DNA of 24,751 nucleotides from contig JADHZB010001601.1 in assembly GCA_015657535.1 (NCBI GenBank), forward strand, positions 1 to 24,751. The letters are read 5' to 3'. The translations under genes were made by a program, and so were the position numbers. Position 1 is the first letter of the stretch. The number at the start of each line of letters is the position of its first letter. Source of the DNA: Nephromyces sp. MM_2019. Lineage: Eukaryota > Apicomplexa > Aconoidasida > Nephromycida. This document shows, piece after piece, positions 1-11,157 of this stretch. Under the pieces are notes generated by a model. It ran no database searches. It saw only the letters and a program-made list of their open reading frames with translations, and had not been told where the DNA came from.

Positions 1-2
1 GA

Positions 3-1039
3 GTGGCCTTTATTGCGGCCTTTTTACATTTTCTGTTTGCAATGTCTTCCATGGCCTCCACCGTAAGTTAGACACTCCAACACCGCGGCTTCATTGAGTG
101 AACAAGCGTTTTTAATTCAATGTCCCAAATATATTTGACTTTGTTTTGTTATTTCATGTTTATTTTCGATTTTTTTTTGGGCACTATGCGAATTATGTTT
201 TTCATCTGCTTTTTTTATGAATTATTAGTTTCCTATCAAACTTAGCGCATTTAACGTGTAGTTGCCACGTGCAGCTAGATTGCAAGACTATCTGTTTAGC
301 TTTACTGCTATGTCGTTTCTTTTCTGGCGAGCTTCTAAGCTACGCCAAATTCTGTATATGCTTCCTCTTTGTTGATATTCAATGTTTATTATATTTGTTA
401 TTAGCGCGATATTTTTTCACCTGTTTCTTCTTTGTAGCACACCCATTAGTTACCGGATATTTCAGAATTGTATTTATGGCATGTGCCATTTTTCGAGCTG
501 TGCGTAGTACTCTAAGTTGTTTAGCCTGCTAAACCTCCTTGTACCTTAAAAATATGTAATTTTACATGCCTATCAACACCTGAACCTGTACTTCTTGTAA
601 TAATTTCCAATTAGCTGTTGTTTCCTCTTTGTATTGTCACTGCCATGAAATATCCAGTTGTATTTACCAGTAAAACAGTACCGTTTATGCGTAACTCGTA
701 CTGTTTAATGTTAAATCATCTACAACAATTAAGTTATTCTGTGTGTGCCTGAGCATATGCATATTATTTTAAGAGTGCATCACTTCATCTTTGCGTATGC
801 CTCTAGGAGTACTTCATTTGCGCCTATTCATTGCGCAGTACTGTTGGGAAAAACCGTGACGCTTTCTTCCTAATAGCTTGAGTTTTTCTGCAATCTTACC
901 AGTGTACTTGAGCAACGTAAGTTAAACTCAAGGCTTCATAACATATACTAACCTGTTCTAACCTCAGGCCATTGAATTTGAAAAGCGTAAATACACCCGA
1001 AAGGATTACTATCTGCAATGCTACAGACAAATACTTTAA
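3..1039 (+). CDS. 3' end of an unidentified membrane-protein gene (two exons, partial)
   Basis: The gene enters the window mid-exon. Exon 3..62 reads VAFIAAFLHFLFAMSSMAST, a hydrophobic stretch that looks like part of a transmembrane helix, and ends at a consensus donor (ACC|GTAAGT, positions 63-68). The proposed last exon is 968..1039. It is preceded by a textbook branch point plus acceptor (TACTAAC, then a short pyrimidine stretch and CTCAG, ending at 967). It reads in the same phase (0) as AIEFEKRKYTRKDYYLQCYR plus QIL and a TAA stop. A hydrophobic segment followed by a short Lys/Arg/Tyr-rich tail would suit the C-terminus of a multi-pass membrane protein with a cytosolic tail. I do not recognise the family. 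The splice signals and phase match are seen directly; that the two exons belong to one gene is inferred. With only 43 residues visible, other exon combinations remain possible. Confidence 0.4.
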
Positions 1040-4000
1040 ATTCGTTACTGCACTTGCTTGTAGGTATAGTGCATCACCATGTCGTCAGGTAAAGGCTTAC
1101 AACATTCTAGCTAATACCAGCAAGTATTTTACTTCAGGTCTTTGCTTGTCTTTACGATCACTTCTACTCCCCTGCTCGCCATTTGCATTAACCTTTTACC
1201 TTGTGATTGATGAAAGCTCGATCCTACAGTGGGTTACACTTACCTATATGTATTAGGAGGTGCTTAATCTGCGATTACTTATTAACTTCAGGAGCCAGAT
1301 ATTATTGATATCATTATACTGTAAGATTAGGTGGTAAAGCCTTGCATAGGAATGCTGTAGTGGTCAACTCCTTAGACCACTGATGCGCACTCGAATTACA
1401 ATTCTATTATGTACACGCTTGCTCACTTTTCTACTCTATGAATATTATATATTAGTTTATCATGCTTTTCAACTTTTGGCGCTCATCGTATTGTCGAACC
1501 ACTATGACAGAGTAGGATAGCAGCTGCTCACCTTTGTTTCGCTGAGCATTTTGAAGACTACCATTTCTATGTTTACTGGAAAATGTGGCCTAGTTTTGAA
1601 GACTTTCATCATACTACCCACAATACTAACGCTTATCTCTCATCGCATACCAGAGTAATTACCGTATGTAAATCTTTCTGCTTGCAGCCCATAATGTTTA
1701 GCGCTTCATTCAGGGTAATATCAATGGGGAATCCTTATTCTTGAGTTTCCTATTTATTAAAACCGGAAATGTTTTGTTACGCAACTGAGATGTGAATTTA
1801 TTTTTTTATTCCTGGCGGATGCGTAAAATTCACCCCGTCATTGGGTTAAAATACACGCATAACACATTATTCACCATGGAAATTTGCATCGGAGGATATA
1901 GAGCGAATTTTCTCAGACTAAATTTCTTTTGCTGTCATTGCAAAATCAACAAGTCAGGGTTGCTGCGAAATAAATTAACACTAGAATACATACTCAAACG
2001 TGATGAAGTCATCTTACAATTCACATAACTGCAATTACAATATTTATTCTACCTTGCTACTATTTCGATGATTTTTAAAATAATTATATTTCTACAACAA
2101 CTCGAGGTATGCCCTTCATGTAAGAGAACTCCTGCACGTGTGATTAGTCGTGCACAGCATTTCATGCGATACGCACTGCGTATTTTCGCTTATAGAGAGT
2201 AATAAAATAATCTATCAAAATTACCCAAGTTGTTAAAAGCTATGGGAATTGCTCTTCACGTGATTGAAAACTTTTCGCTCGTGCGTGTGCTCTTGTCCTA
2301 CGACGTGCTATATCTTTTTCATGAGGTTTTCGTTATAGCTGCCAACAGAAAGCTCATTTCAGCGTTACTCTTTTTCTGCGAATAGAAAACAGGTTAAATT
2401 TACCGTGCTGAACTCATTATCACAATGCTGGAAGCCAATAGTGACTCATTCCTTCTAAGCTCTGGCGTTATGCAGAGACCCACAAGTCTATCAACTTATG
2501 GAGAGAACGCTCAATGACCTCGTTAGTTTTTGTGGTCCCATTGGAGATATGCACATCGGCTGACGGATAGATGTGCAAATTCGGCTATATTGAATAGAAC
2601 GTAGCGAAACAATAGCCATTGATCTTAGGTATTTTTTACGAAACCAAAAGCTTCATCATGGTGCTCCACACGCTTTGCATATTTCAGAATGCCGTGTTGT
2701 AATCCTTTATTTTATTGTAAAAGTTAGTGATTATGTTCCAACTCCCTCACTAGGACATGACTGCGAACGACGAACGCCCATTATAATAGGTTATGTTTTT
2801 TTGTCATATGTTAGAGTGTAATGGTGTAAGCGAGTTTATTTGTGCATACGGCTTTAGATTAAGCAACTTGCTAGATAATACTTTCCCATGAAGGAATATT
2901 TCTTAAACCTCCGGTTCAATGGATAATAGCCTCTGTAGCTTCGCTACGGGTGCCTAACCCTGAATTTGTAGACTGGGGGGCTTACTTTCCTGCGCCTGAT
3001 GAGATATCGTAGACTCATACATTGCAAAATTTCTGCCCTCTGGGAAACGCACATCGTTACTACTTTCCACTTCTATTAAAACGGAGTGAAGTGCGCGCTG
3101 GTACTGCTGACTGTATCGTGTCTACTTTCCTGCAAACCATAATTTCCATTACAATGACACTAACTTCGCGATACTCCTCTGAACCAGATCTATGATATTC
3201 CTGGGCGTGAACAGAGGAGCAGAAAGTGGTACAAGCTATATACTAATTATGGATGAAGCAAGCTAAGCTGTAAAAGTGGCTTGCATAAAACTCTCGCTTA
3301 TGTTAATCTGTACACGATGTGTGGCTTTATGTTGATAGTTTGTACACGATCAGGCTGCAAGAGCCAAATAACCATGTTTCCATACACTTTGGAATCCTCG
3401 TGAGAGTTGGTAGCTCAGCTAACCAATGCTTACAATCGAGATTCTGGTAGTTATAGAGGCTAACGTAGCTAACGGCAAATGAGATGTGAAGCAGGCAAAT
3501 TACATCTCTTTCCGAGTTCAAAACGGTGTAACGAATTCATTTGAGCATGGGAAAGAGCGAAATACGGCGCTGTACAACACAGACTAAAATTTTTGGCAGG
3601 TTACTATGACCCTGCGAAATTATACCTCATTGCTCAATATTCTCCGAAATGTGGCGTCATGCCACTGCTCAGGTTTCTTTACCGATAAGGACTTAAGCAT
3701 CCTAAGAGAGAGAAGTATGGCAACTTGCTTTTTCCAGTTTTGTGGTCACATTGTAAAAAAAAGGAACCACAGCAAAAGCTATTACTCTTCATAGCTCATT
3801 AGAAGCTGTATTTGCTAGCCTGAATTTTTACCTCTGTTTAACTCTAGCAATAAAGAAAGTTATATCTTGCCGCTTTTTATTCTCTCGTTACATATGAATG
3901 GAATCAAAGATTGAATTACAAAACGATAACTTGAGTAACATAGCCTTTCCAGAACCTGTTTACTCCTGGGAATCATCGTTTTAGATGCGTATCCATGGCA

Positions 4001-5607
4001 AATTTCGTGAAAATTGATCCACAAAAAAAGATATCGTCAGTTCATGCTGTTCAGATATTCCAATATACTCTAATAAAAATGGAAATCATGCATGGGCAAG
4101 CTAGGTTAACCTTTTATTTATTTATTTGTATCCGAATATTCTTACATATTTCATGTGACATTTACTTCAATCTGACCTGCTATTTTAACTGTATTATCAA
4201 AGTGAGGCAGCTACGCTGCCTTTCTTTGGAATTATCTATATCCAGTTCACCTCACTCATGTACCTGGATCAAAGTGAGGGCTGCTAAGTTGCCATTACCA
4301 TAGGCGGTATTTTCTGGTAAAAATTTGTGGTAACCGCCCAGCTTTGCTCACGCATCGGTAAATATGAAAATTTGCTTCATCTGATAAGTGGTTTGACTGT
4401 AAGGGATAGAATACTCCCTAACGGCTGGTAAACATCAAGTTTGTGGTAGATACGACCCAGGAACTCCAAAGAAGAAATGTCCATTAGGATCTAGCGTAAT
4501 ACTTTTGAAAAGCCAAAGAGAAAAAAGCTTAAGAATATCATTATACTAGAGGGTATTCTAAGCACCATTTTCATTAGAATTTCAAATTGGGCTTCTTCGC
4601 TTTGAGTTCAGTTTGAGCTTACCCTCGGGTCATTAGTTCTTCACATGAAATCGAGCCTCCTTCATGTTATACCTACTACATGGTTCGTTGTAAACCACTC
4701 GTTTGATATCTACCCAACGAATTCTTTTTCACATTCGGCATCATATGGAGATTATGAGCTGGACTGGATAACAAGTTTTCTACACGTCATCTCTTGGTGC
4801 CCAGCTAGCTTCAATGTTCTCAGTGGCCAATGATAGAGTTCAGTCCCGTTTAAGTACCTGCCATCTGCTACCAAGCTGCTGCGCGTCCACACATGGGCTG
4901 TATTAACGGTGCACTGAGGAAATGATTTACGCCTTGTTTCGCCACTCCCGCGATTCAACTGGAACCTTTATTAACGGTGCCACTTTGATGCTGGTATTGC
5001 TAAGAACTCGCTTTGATGAAGACAATTTCTTCACACAGTGAACATTGTTAACCTTGTAAAGGAAAGTATCCCTTTGTATCGATTCAGCGCTATCAGCCAC
5101 GTCAATTTCTGCCAATTATATGCATCTGCTAGCATCTTTCACCGCATTACAGCGTTTGTTGGCCAAAAGAAGTATGGAATGGCATTTTTTTAGAGCATCT
5201 TTTTTTGAGAAAACAGTATTGTCATATATAAAAAGTTGCAGCTTTCTTACGATTAGTTATGGAACCCCGTTTCTGTATCTCATTCCTTGATTAATTTGCA
5301 CTTCTATGCGAATCTATATTGGCTCCTGCATTGGTGAGAGCGTGTCTCCACTATCTGGTATGTCGGTAAGAATTTGCATATTTCCTTACACGCTATCATG
5401 CTGTATTAAACATGGAAGCAGCTCCCTGGCCCATGTGAAATCTCAGCAAGAGATACCATTCCCTCGTTAAATGATTGATATTATTACTATTCATGCGGGA
5501 AGTCGAAACCAACGGCTAGTGGGAGCCCTTACCATGCGTAGCTGGTCCTGCTGGGCCTTAAAAGTTCCGGGTCTTCAATACTGGGGTTCAGTCTCCAGTA
5601 GGAAGTG
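1040..5607. other. 4.6-kb stretch with no defensible gene
   Basis: AT-rich, stop-dense sequence between the first gene and the start of the signal-peptide gene. I see no RNA gene, transposon terminal structure or long repeat. Open frames are under about 100 codons and most lack exon-like composition. Three places are slightly protein-like. The minus-strand frame 3521 to 3327 has a fair acceptor (pyrimidine tract then TTAG) near 3475. Two overlapping minus-strand frames cover 5115-4752 in a GC-richer patch. A short imperfect repeat (ATCAAAGTGAGG followed by GCTGCTAAG/GCAGCTACG) occurs near 4197 and 4269. None forms a convincing multi-exon gene. The part just before 5608 presumably holds the next gene's promoter and 5' UTR, but no motif stands out. 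Confidence 0.5.
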
Positions 5608-6070
5608 ATGATGGCTTTTAGTCTGCGATTCCTCTTGATAGCAGCCATTACCCTTTCTATGAGTCATGTTATACACTCTAGTTATTGCTTACTACACCAT
5701 TCGGACAGTTATACAAAATCACCTTATGGGTCTAATTTTATCCGTAATTTCCACACAAGATCGTTGGTAAAACGGTCACCTTCATCGACTAGAGGATACA
5801 TTCTGGGCTCACTAGGGTATTCTGATTGCAAGGAACATCCGAGGTGGTCTGTACTAAATACAACCAACGGTTTAAATTTTCATCCCTATGTTTATAACGA
5901 CTTATGCTTTTTGCCCCATTTTCATGGGCTAAAGCTGAGTGGTTTGGAAGGCTGGCATAAAAGAGAGTACAATCGGCAAAAGGAGCTGGGGATATGTAGG
6001 CAAAGCCAGCTTTCCAAAAAGTTCTCTTCACTGAGGCTTTATAATAAGCCTGAAGATCGCTATTCCCCCG
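5608..6070 (+). CDS. Exon 1 of the leader-bearing membrane protein
   Basis: Encodes residues 1-154 plus the first base of codon 155: the whole signal peptide and the basic transit-like region. The donor CCCCG|GTAAGT at 6071 is a full consensus. Reading on past it gives only 12 more codons to a stop (KFQEMTAIFFG and the like), so splicing here is favoured over an unspliced 167-codon gene. Confidence 0.6.
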
Positions 6071-8482
6071 GTAAGTTTCAAGAGATGACCGCCATTTTTT
6101 TTGGTTAATGGCTCATTTTTGAATTTGCTTCTGCCATTGCGCTGTTACTGCTGGTATTACTGAAGTGCTCTTGCTTATAGTTTTCATAATATGCGAAAGA
6201 ATAATTATCCGGTAAATTCAAAGTGTGTCATATTACTTCAAGTCTCGATGCTACATTGTAATGCTTTGCATATTATCTACTATTGCAGTTACTTATCACG
6301 AAATGCAGTTGAGGCCATTTTTTTATTCTGTGGCTACACTCTACATGATGTTGACGTTTTAGTCGCCCCATGCTTTGTTTGTCCCGGCGTTCAAATAATG
6401 AAAAGCAACCGAAAGTTGACAGTTTCATGCTTTTTATTCGTTGTACTATTCAGAAAAATTTCCTTGCACAACTTTGATATCAATTTTATAAGCTTTCGAA
6501 AACCTAATGCACTGGAGTGTTTCTTAGGCCATTTTTTTAATACTTTATGTAAGCTGGCATTTATATCAGATGTGTCAGCATACACTGATTCTTTATCGTG
6601 GCTTACATTAAAGCTTGGATTTTTATTGTTAAAGAGCTTGAATGCTTACTTTTGGCCATTGATATTTGGTTAGACCTGCGTACCATACGCTAGCTTGTAC
6701 TAATGGGATTCTTGACAAGCTAATATAAATAAAGTGATAAATGAAACCTTTACTCATTGCCTCGACGCTTAATCGAATTTTTTTTGCGGATCGTGGAGGT
6801 CCAGAGCTCAATGACTTGTGCTGTCGATGATGATGTGCATTTTTTAAAAAGCTGTTTCATGGTAGAAGTTTAGTCTTTTTGTCTTTTCCTCAGGCCTCCA
6901 GTTGAGTACATTTCGTAAGTGTTCAGAAGTGACGATGGCTTTCTTGAAAATTCAAAAAAGGCTTGCCGTATCCTCTTTAGTATTAAAACACAATGCACAA
7001 CTTATTGCGGTGGCACTAGTTGGATTTTACTTCACTTTTGGTTATTTTAAGTTCTTGTGGTAAGCGTTTTCTCCGATGTGCGTTCAGGATGGCATGTATA
7101 CCGGCAAATTTCACATGCGTCAATCGGCTATTTTTATTTATTTGGTCAATTTATACATACAACAGGATTTTTAAAATGTATATTAGTCAACACGTAGTGT
7201 TTATGTGAGTGAATCTTGGACGTTTTAAAGGGGCAAAGAAGATTAGTAGCACTGACTTAATTTATAATTTTTCTAGGATGCTGCACTGCGAATAGCCTTT
7301 GGGTGTTTTATGAACTTTTTCTGGCGAGTTTTTTTTCTGCTTTTTTAGAGAATCCCCTGAAGTGTTCTGTGCTCAATTAAACCAGATAAATTCCGCGAAA
7401 ACATGTGTAATTTTTAACTATTTCTATTGGCGAATCTTTCAAATATTTGGCTGTGGTCTTGCGCGGCATATCTAGGTCTCCTAAAGTTGGCGGAAAATGA
7501 TATTCTGTTATGTGCTAGTGTACACTTGTTTAGCACGTGCACTGATGTACTTGTATCTTGTGGTGATGACAACTTATTCTCCTTATCGGTCAAAATAATG
7601 CTGTCCACTAGCTATAACCATTTATTTTTGCGAATTTGTCTTGCTACTCATTGACGCGTTTGAGTAACAAACAAGCAAGTGTGCGCAACAGAATGCAAAC
7701 TGTATTCAAACATTTGTGTGCAGCTTCAAAAATTTTGACGAGCTTCATGCTTACGTTGCAATTCTTTGCAATCGAATTTATAGATGTACCACTTCATTGC
7801 AAGCCTTTGTGTATGCTTTAGGACTTTTATGTACTCTTGGCTGGAAATTATTTGCTTATAGTCAACAAGAATTTTGCTGCTACACACGAATTTTAAATAT
7901 TTTTTTCGACTATTCCATCAGCAGAGTTATTTAACGGTAGATTTTCGGCTGTGATTCGTGTAAGATCTTAGGTAAATCCTGCACGTGCGTATATCAATAT
8001 ATATGTTCTACTAGCCCGCCCTTTTTTTTGCATTATTAAATAAGAGGTGTGTTGTACTTCTACAGGAAGCGCTGTACGTGTAACCTAGCAGTACTAGACT
8101 AATTACTAGCATTCTGTTGCGCAACACACATTCAAATATATTTGAGTACTTTCGCTAGTTCTTGTAACTTCTCAGATGATGTTAATATTGAATTTAAATT
8201 TTATGTGAATATTAATCGTGCCTTGCCAAGACTTTATCCTAAGGCTAAGTTGTGGTAGTGGTTATACGTGAGATTATCCTTGCTTTTGCATTTAGTGTTC
8301 TCCTAAGCGTTCTTTCGTGCTGTAGGGACTCCAATGCCGAGAAGCAACGAATCAAAGATGCCATAGAAGAATACAAAAAATATAAGCAGGAGTTTATAAC
8401 AAGCGGTACGGATACGCAGGCCGATAACTATCTTGGAAATCAATCAGACATTGTTTTCCTTGAAGATATGGAGGAGTACTAA
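5608..8482 (+). CDS. Three-exon gene for a signal-peptide-bearing, single-pass membrane protein, probably plastid (apicoplast-like) targeted
   Basis: Exons 5608..6070, 6894..7059 and 8326..8482 join in phase (1, then 2) to give 261 residues and a TAA stop. Residues 1-25 (MMAFSLRFLLIAAITLSMSH and onward) form a signal peptide with a clear hydrophobic core. Residues about 26-150 are rich in Ser, Asn, His, Lys, Arg and Tyr and low in acidic residues, as in the second half of a bipartite plastid leader. A hydrophobic segment near residues 189-206 (QLIAVALVGFYFTFGYF) is the one likely membrane span. It is followed by a charged, probably helical tail (KQRIKDAIEEYKKYKQEF) and an acidic end (FLEDMEEY). 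Donors are GTAAGT and GTAAGC; acceptors are CCTCAG and GCTGTAG. The first codon was placed at ATG 5608; a GTG just before it is not a start, and ATG 5611 could also serve. An internal Met (residue 169) in strong context could start a shorter form. I do not recognise the family. Plastid targeting is an inference; secretion or a secretory-organelle role is the alternative. Confidence 0.6.
6894..7059 (+). CDS. Exon 2 of the leader-bearing membrane protein (membrane span)
   Basis: It follows a pyrimidine-rich acceptor (CTTTTTGTCTTTTCCTCAG). With the single base carried from exon 1 it opens as GLQLSTFRKCSEV and stays open to the donor TTGTG|GTAAGC at 7060. In the other two frames the sequence hits stops within 25 bases, so only the phase supplied by exon 1 works. 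It encodes the basic KIQKR stretch and the hydrophobic span. Confidence 0.6.
8326..8482 (+). CDS. Exon 3 of the leader-bearing membrane protein (charged tail and stop)
   Basis: The acceptor GTGCTGTAG ends at 8325. The first base completes a Trp codon with the two bases from exon 2, then reads DSNAEKQRIKDAIEEYKKY and continues to an acidic C-terminus and TAA. The composition (Lys/Glu/Ala/Tyr, helical) is clearly coding-like compared with the flanking T-rich intron. The following bases are A-rich; an AATAAA lies at about 8775 as a possible poly(A) signal. Confidence 0.6.
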
Positions 8483-9477
8483 AGGAAAAAAAAAGTACAG
8501 AAAAACTTATTGTATTGGGTTTTCGGGTATTTTCTCAAGTATAACTGAAGCGAGAAAAGGGTTAAGATAAATAGGAGCCAATTTGCGCGCAGTTTGATAG
8601 TTTTTAGAGTGTAAGCTACTGTTCGTTGTTAGACCCTGGGGCTAAAGAAGTTTGCGAGCGCTTTTTTAACTTCTTTGAATAGTAACTTATTACCGAAGAA
8701 AGCTAATGCGCATAGCAACAAAAGAAGCTTTTTAAGGATAAAATTGAGTACTTTGCTTTGTTGATGTGACTGGGAATAAAAACGAAGTTATTGATGTAAA
8801 GGAGGATGTTGTAGTAGGGATATTTTATACAATTTTCAAGATGGAATCTTTTTTTTGAAGGAGGCATTCCTTAAATTTGTGATGGCGTTGTGTTCTGTAC
8901 TAAATTTGAGAAATAGTGTCTGGGGTATTATATAAGGGTGCAATGCTTTGTTTAGTGTGGTACTGTCACATGAAGGCGCGAGTTTCCTATGGCATGATCC
9001 TTTGCATAGTTTGACGACCCTGGTCGCTTTGCACACTATTTTATAACTCTGTCAATATATTTTCTTGGTATACTATTGTGCTTTCTGGCCGTCGTATTTT
9101 AGTCCATGCTGAAGACCTGGGGAGCCTTATGTGATATTCTCATTAAGTTATTTGAGATGAGCTTTGAAGAGGATTCTTTGAAGTCTTCGCTTATGCTGAT
9201 ATCATAAGCTAGTTTAGTAGACTCGGTAATTCGGTTTTTGCTATCTCCAAGTTGTACGCGTTAAGCCATTTATCCAATTTGTACCGCTGTAGCTTTGTAA
9301 GTGCCGGAAAAGTTCATATAATTAATATTACCGTGAACAGTGACAAATGCTTTAAATCTTTTTCTTTAGAGGAGGAAGTACAGTTTGCGTAATTTTGGAT
9401 ACCAATGAGCGCTATACAAGGGTTTCTAAAGCAATTTATTAGCTTTGGCAGAAAAAATTTAGGGCTAAAATGAAACT

Positions 9478-9978
9478 TTACGCGAAATATTTTTTCGCGT
9501 TCAATTGGATTCCCATGCAGCTATGCTGAAACAAGGAGACATTATTAAAGGAACTGTGTCCGCGAAAGGTTTTCCTTATCAAATTTGCGGCTGCATGCTT
9601 TTTTTAAAGCATCCAGTAAACTTTAATCCCTTAGGTATCTTTCTTTTTCATTTTAAGGTGCCGGATTAGGTATAGCATTTAGATTTCTTGCTCACTCACT
9701 GGTGATTTCTAATATGTATATGAACCCACGCTCTGTATCGGGGAGATATGATGAAGTTACCGCCGTAACAAAAATTTCACGTCGGTCGTCAGGTGCTAAA
9801 ATTGATTTCCATTGCTTGGCTTCTTTAGTGTTCCCGTTTAAATGGTATTCTAGGCAAAAAGGAAGCTTCATCAGCGTCTTTTCACTTACCTTGGTGAATT
9901 TAAAACATTTGTTGATAAAAATATCCGTATAGATGTTACTAGATATTAGCAACCCCTCGTATAATTCCAAAGAGAGCT
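9478..9978 (-). CDS. Candidate minus-strand exon pair of an unidentified gene
   Basis: On the minus strand, 9978 to 9889 is bounded by a strong acceptor (ATTATTTTGCAG) and a full donor (CACCAAG|GTAAGT). It reads LSLELYEGLLISSNIYTDIF and on to KFTK in phase 0. A later acceptor (GTCTCCTTGTTTCAG) ends at 9526, and the next exon 9525 to 9478 continues in phase 0 as HSCMGIQLNAKKYFA and a TAA stop. A rival reading ignores the donor and runs on to a stop at 9692, giving a 96-codon open frame that also looks protein-like. No family is recognised, and splice-like motifs also occur by chance on the plus strand here, so this is weak. Confidence 0.22.
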
Positions 9979-10942
9979 GCAAAATAATTTTTTGTACTCA
10001 GTATAATTATAATGGGCGCGGTATATCCATAGATATTAACCCGGCTTAGCTGAGCCTGTATTGCTTTGCACGTGTTACTGGCGAAATAAAAAATGAAAGA
10101 GAGCTGTTATTGCATAAAGTATTAAAAATTATCACCGTTTAATTTGTAACAGACTTTGCTATCGCCGGTGGTGCCCATCGAGAGACGATGCAAATGGCTG
10201 CATAACGGCTCGTATGGAGTGCAGATACAGCCTAGAAATGCAAAGGGTTACCTGCTATGATAGACTACACCTGCTTGTCATAGTTAAATTCTTAAGTACA
10301 CAAAATAAATCTGCGATTCTAGTAATTATGTGAAAATGAATAGCAATTAAGGGCGAATTACAGTATTGATTCCTGAGAAAGCCGTAAAATTCTACTGTTT
10401 TGTATCTTCTCTCTAGAGCGCTACCTTCTTTTCTTTATCCTGAAAGCGCTATAAATATATTTAGCCAGAATACGCTATATATGCAGTTTTTAGCTGTAAA
10501 CATGTCCGTAGAAATTTTGCTAGGTTACCATCTCTTTCCTATGTTTGGAGTGTCTTCAGATACTCTTATAAGCTGGATGACATATTCTTATAACCCAATT
10601 TTAACACAATGAGTAGCTCCAATTCCCCCCATAACCCTATGGTACAAGTCAAAGTCGGCAAGAAATTGGCTAGATAGGCTCACAAGCCCCAAAAAAATCT
10701 AGAAAACTAGGGCAAATTCGGACGTTTTCTCATGCAAATTTCGCTCTTTCGGTGAACTGAAGCATAACATACTCATGACCGCTCTGATTTTCAGGAGGCA
10801 AGATTATACCAAAATTTATCAATAAGCCTTGAACATCGCTATACAATAATGTTGCCTTTTTATCAGTATTTTTTACATTGCAATACTACTGCATTAGCTT
10901 ATTTAACGGTTACGTAGCGCGGTACCTTAACTAATCACCTCA

Positions 10943-11157
10943 TTGAAGGCATTTCCCAAAATACTGTTTTGTAAGTGCCATCAGATTGCTTGTTTCTGTA
11001 TTTTTTGTAAGCACCCCAGGTTGTAAGTCCATAGACATTGCAGAGGCAGGGAAGGTTACTTCTATTTTTATATTTAGGTTTGCGCTCATAGAAATGATCA
11101 TTGTTAGGTTGTGTACCCTGAAAATACCATTTAAAGTTGTGTAGCTGATGCGAAAGC
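10943..11157 (-). CDS. Candidate minus-strand exon, beta-strand-rich peptide, unidentified
   Basis: After a minus-strand acceptor (GCATGATTTTACAG) the frame reads VLPKHGEISFRISYTTLNGI and continues through alternating hydrophobic and polar residues to a TGA, about 71 codons. The pattern suggests a beta-sandwich segment. A second possible exon lies upstream on the same strand from 11766 (acceptor TGCCATGCAG) and reads IAVTLLISKVPPAAIPALTV. I could not join the two in phase with a convincing donor, so this may be two fragments of one gene or chance. Confidence 0.22.

Noticed and set aside
2930..2960. Small hairpin GTAGCTTCGCTAC
   Set aside because: Five-base stem, common by chance, with no associated feature.
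6191..6673. 160-codon plus-strand open frame inside intron 1 of the leader protein gene
   Set aside because: It is Phe/Leu/Cys-rich as expected from T-rich intron sequence, and the exon 1 to exon 2 join fits without it. It is longer than expected by chance, so RNA reads would be worth a look, but I see no domain.
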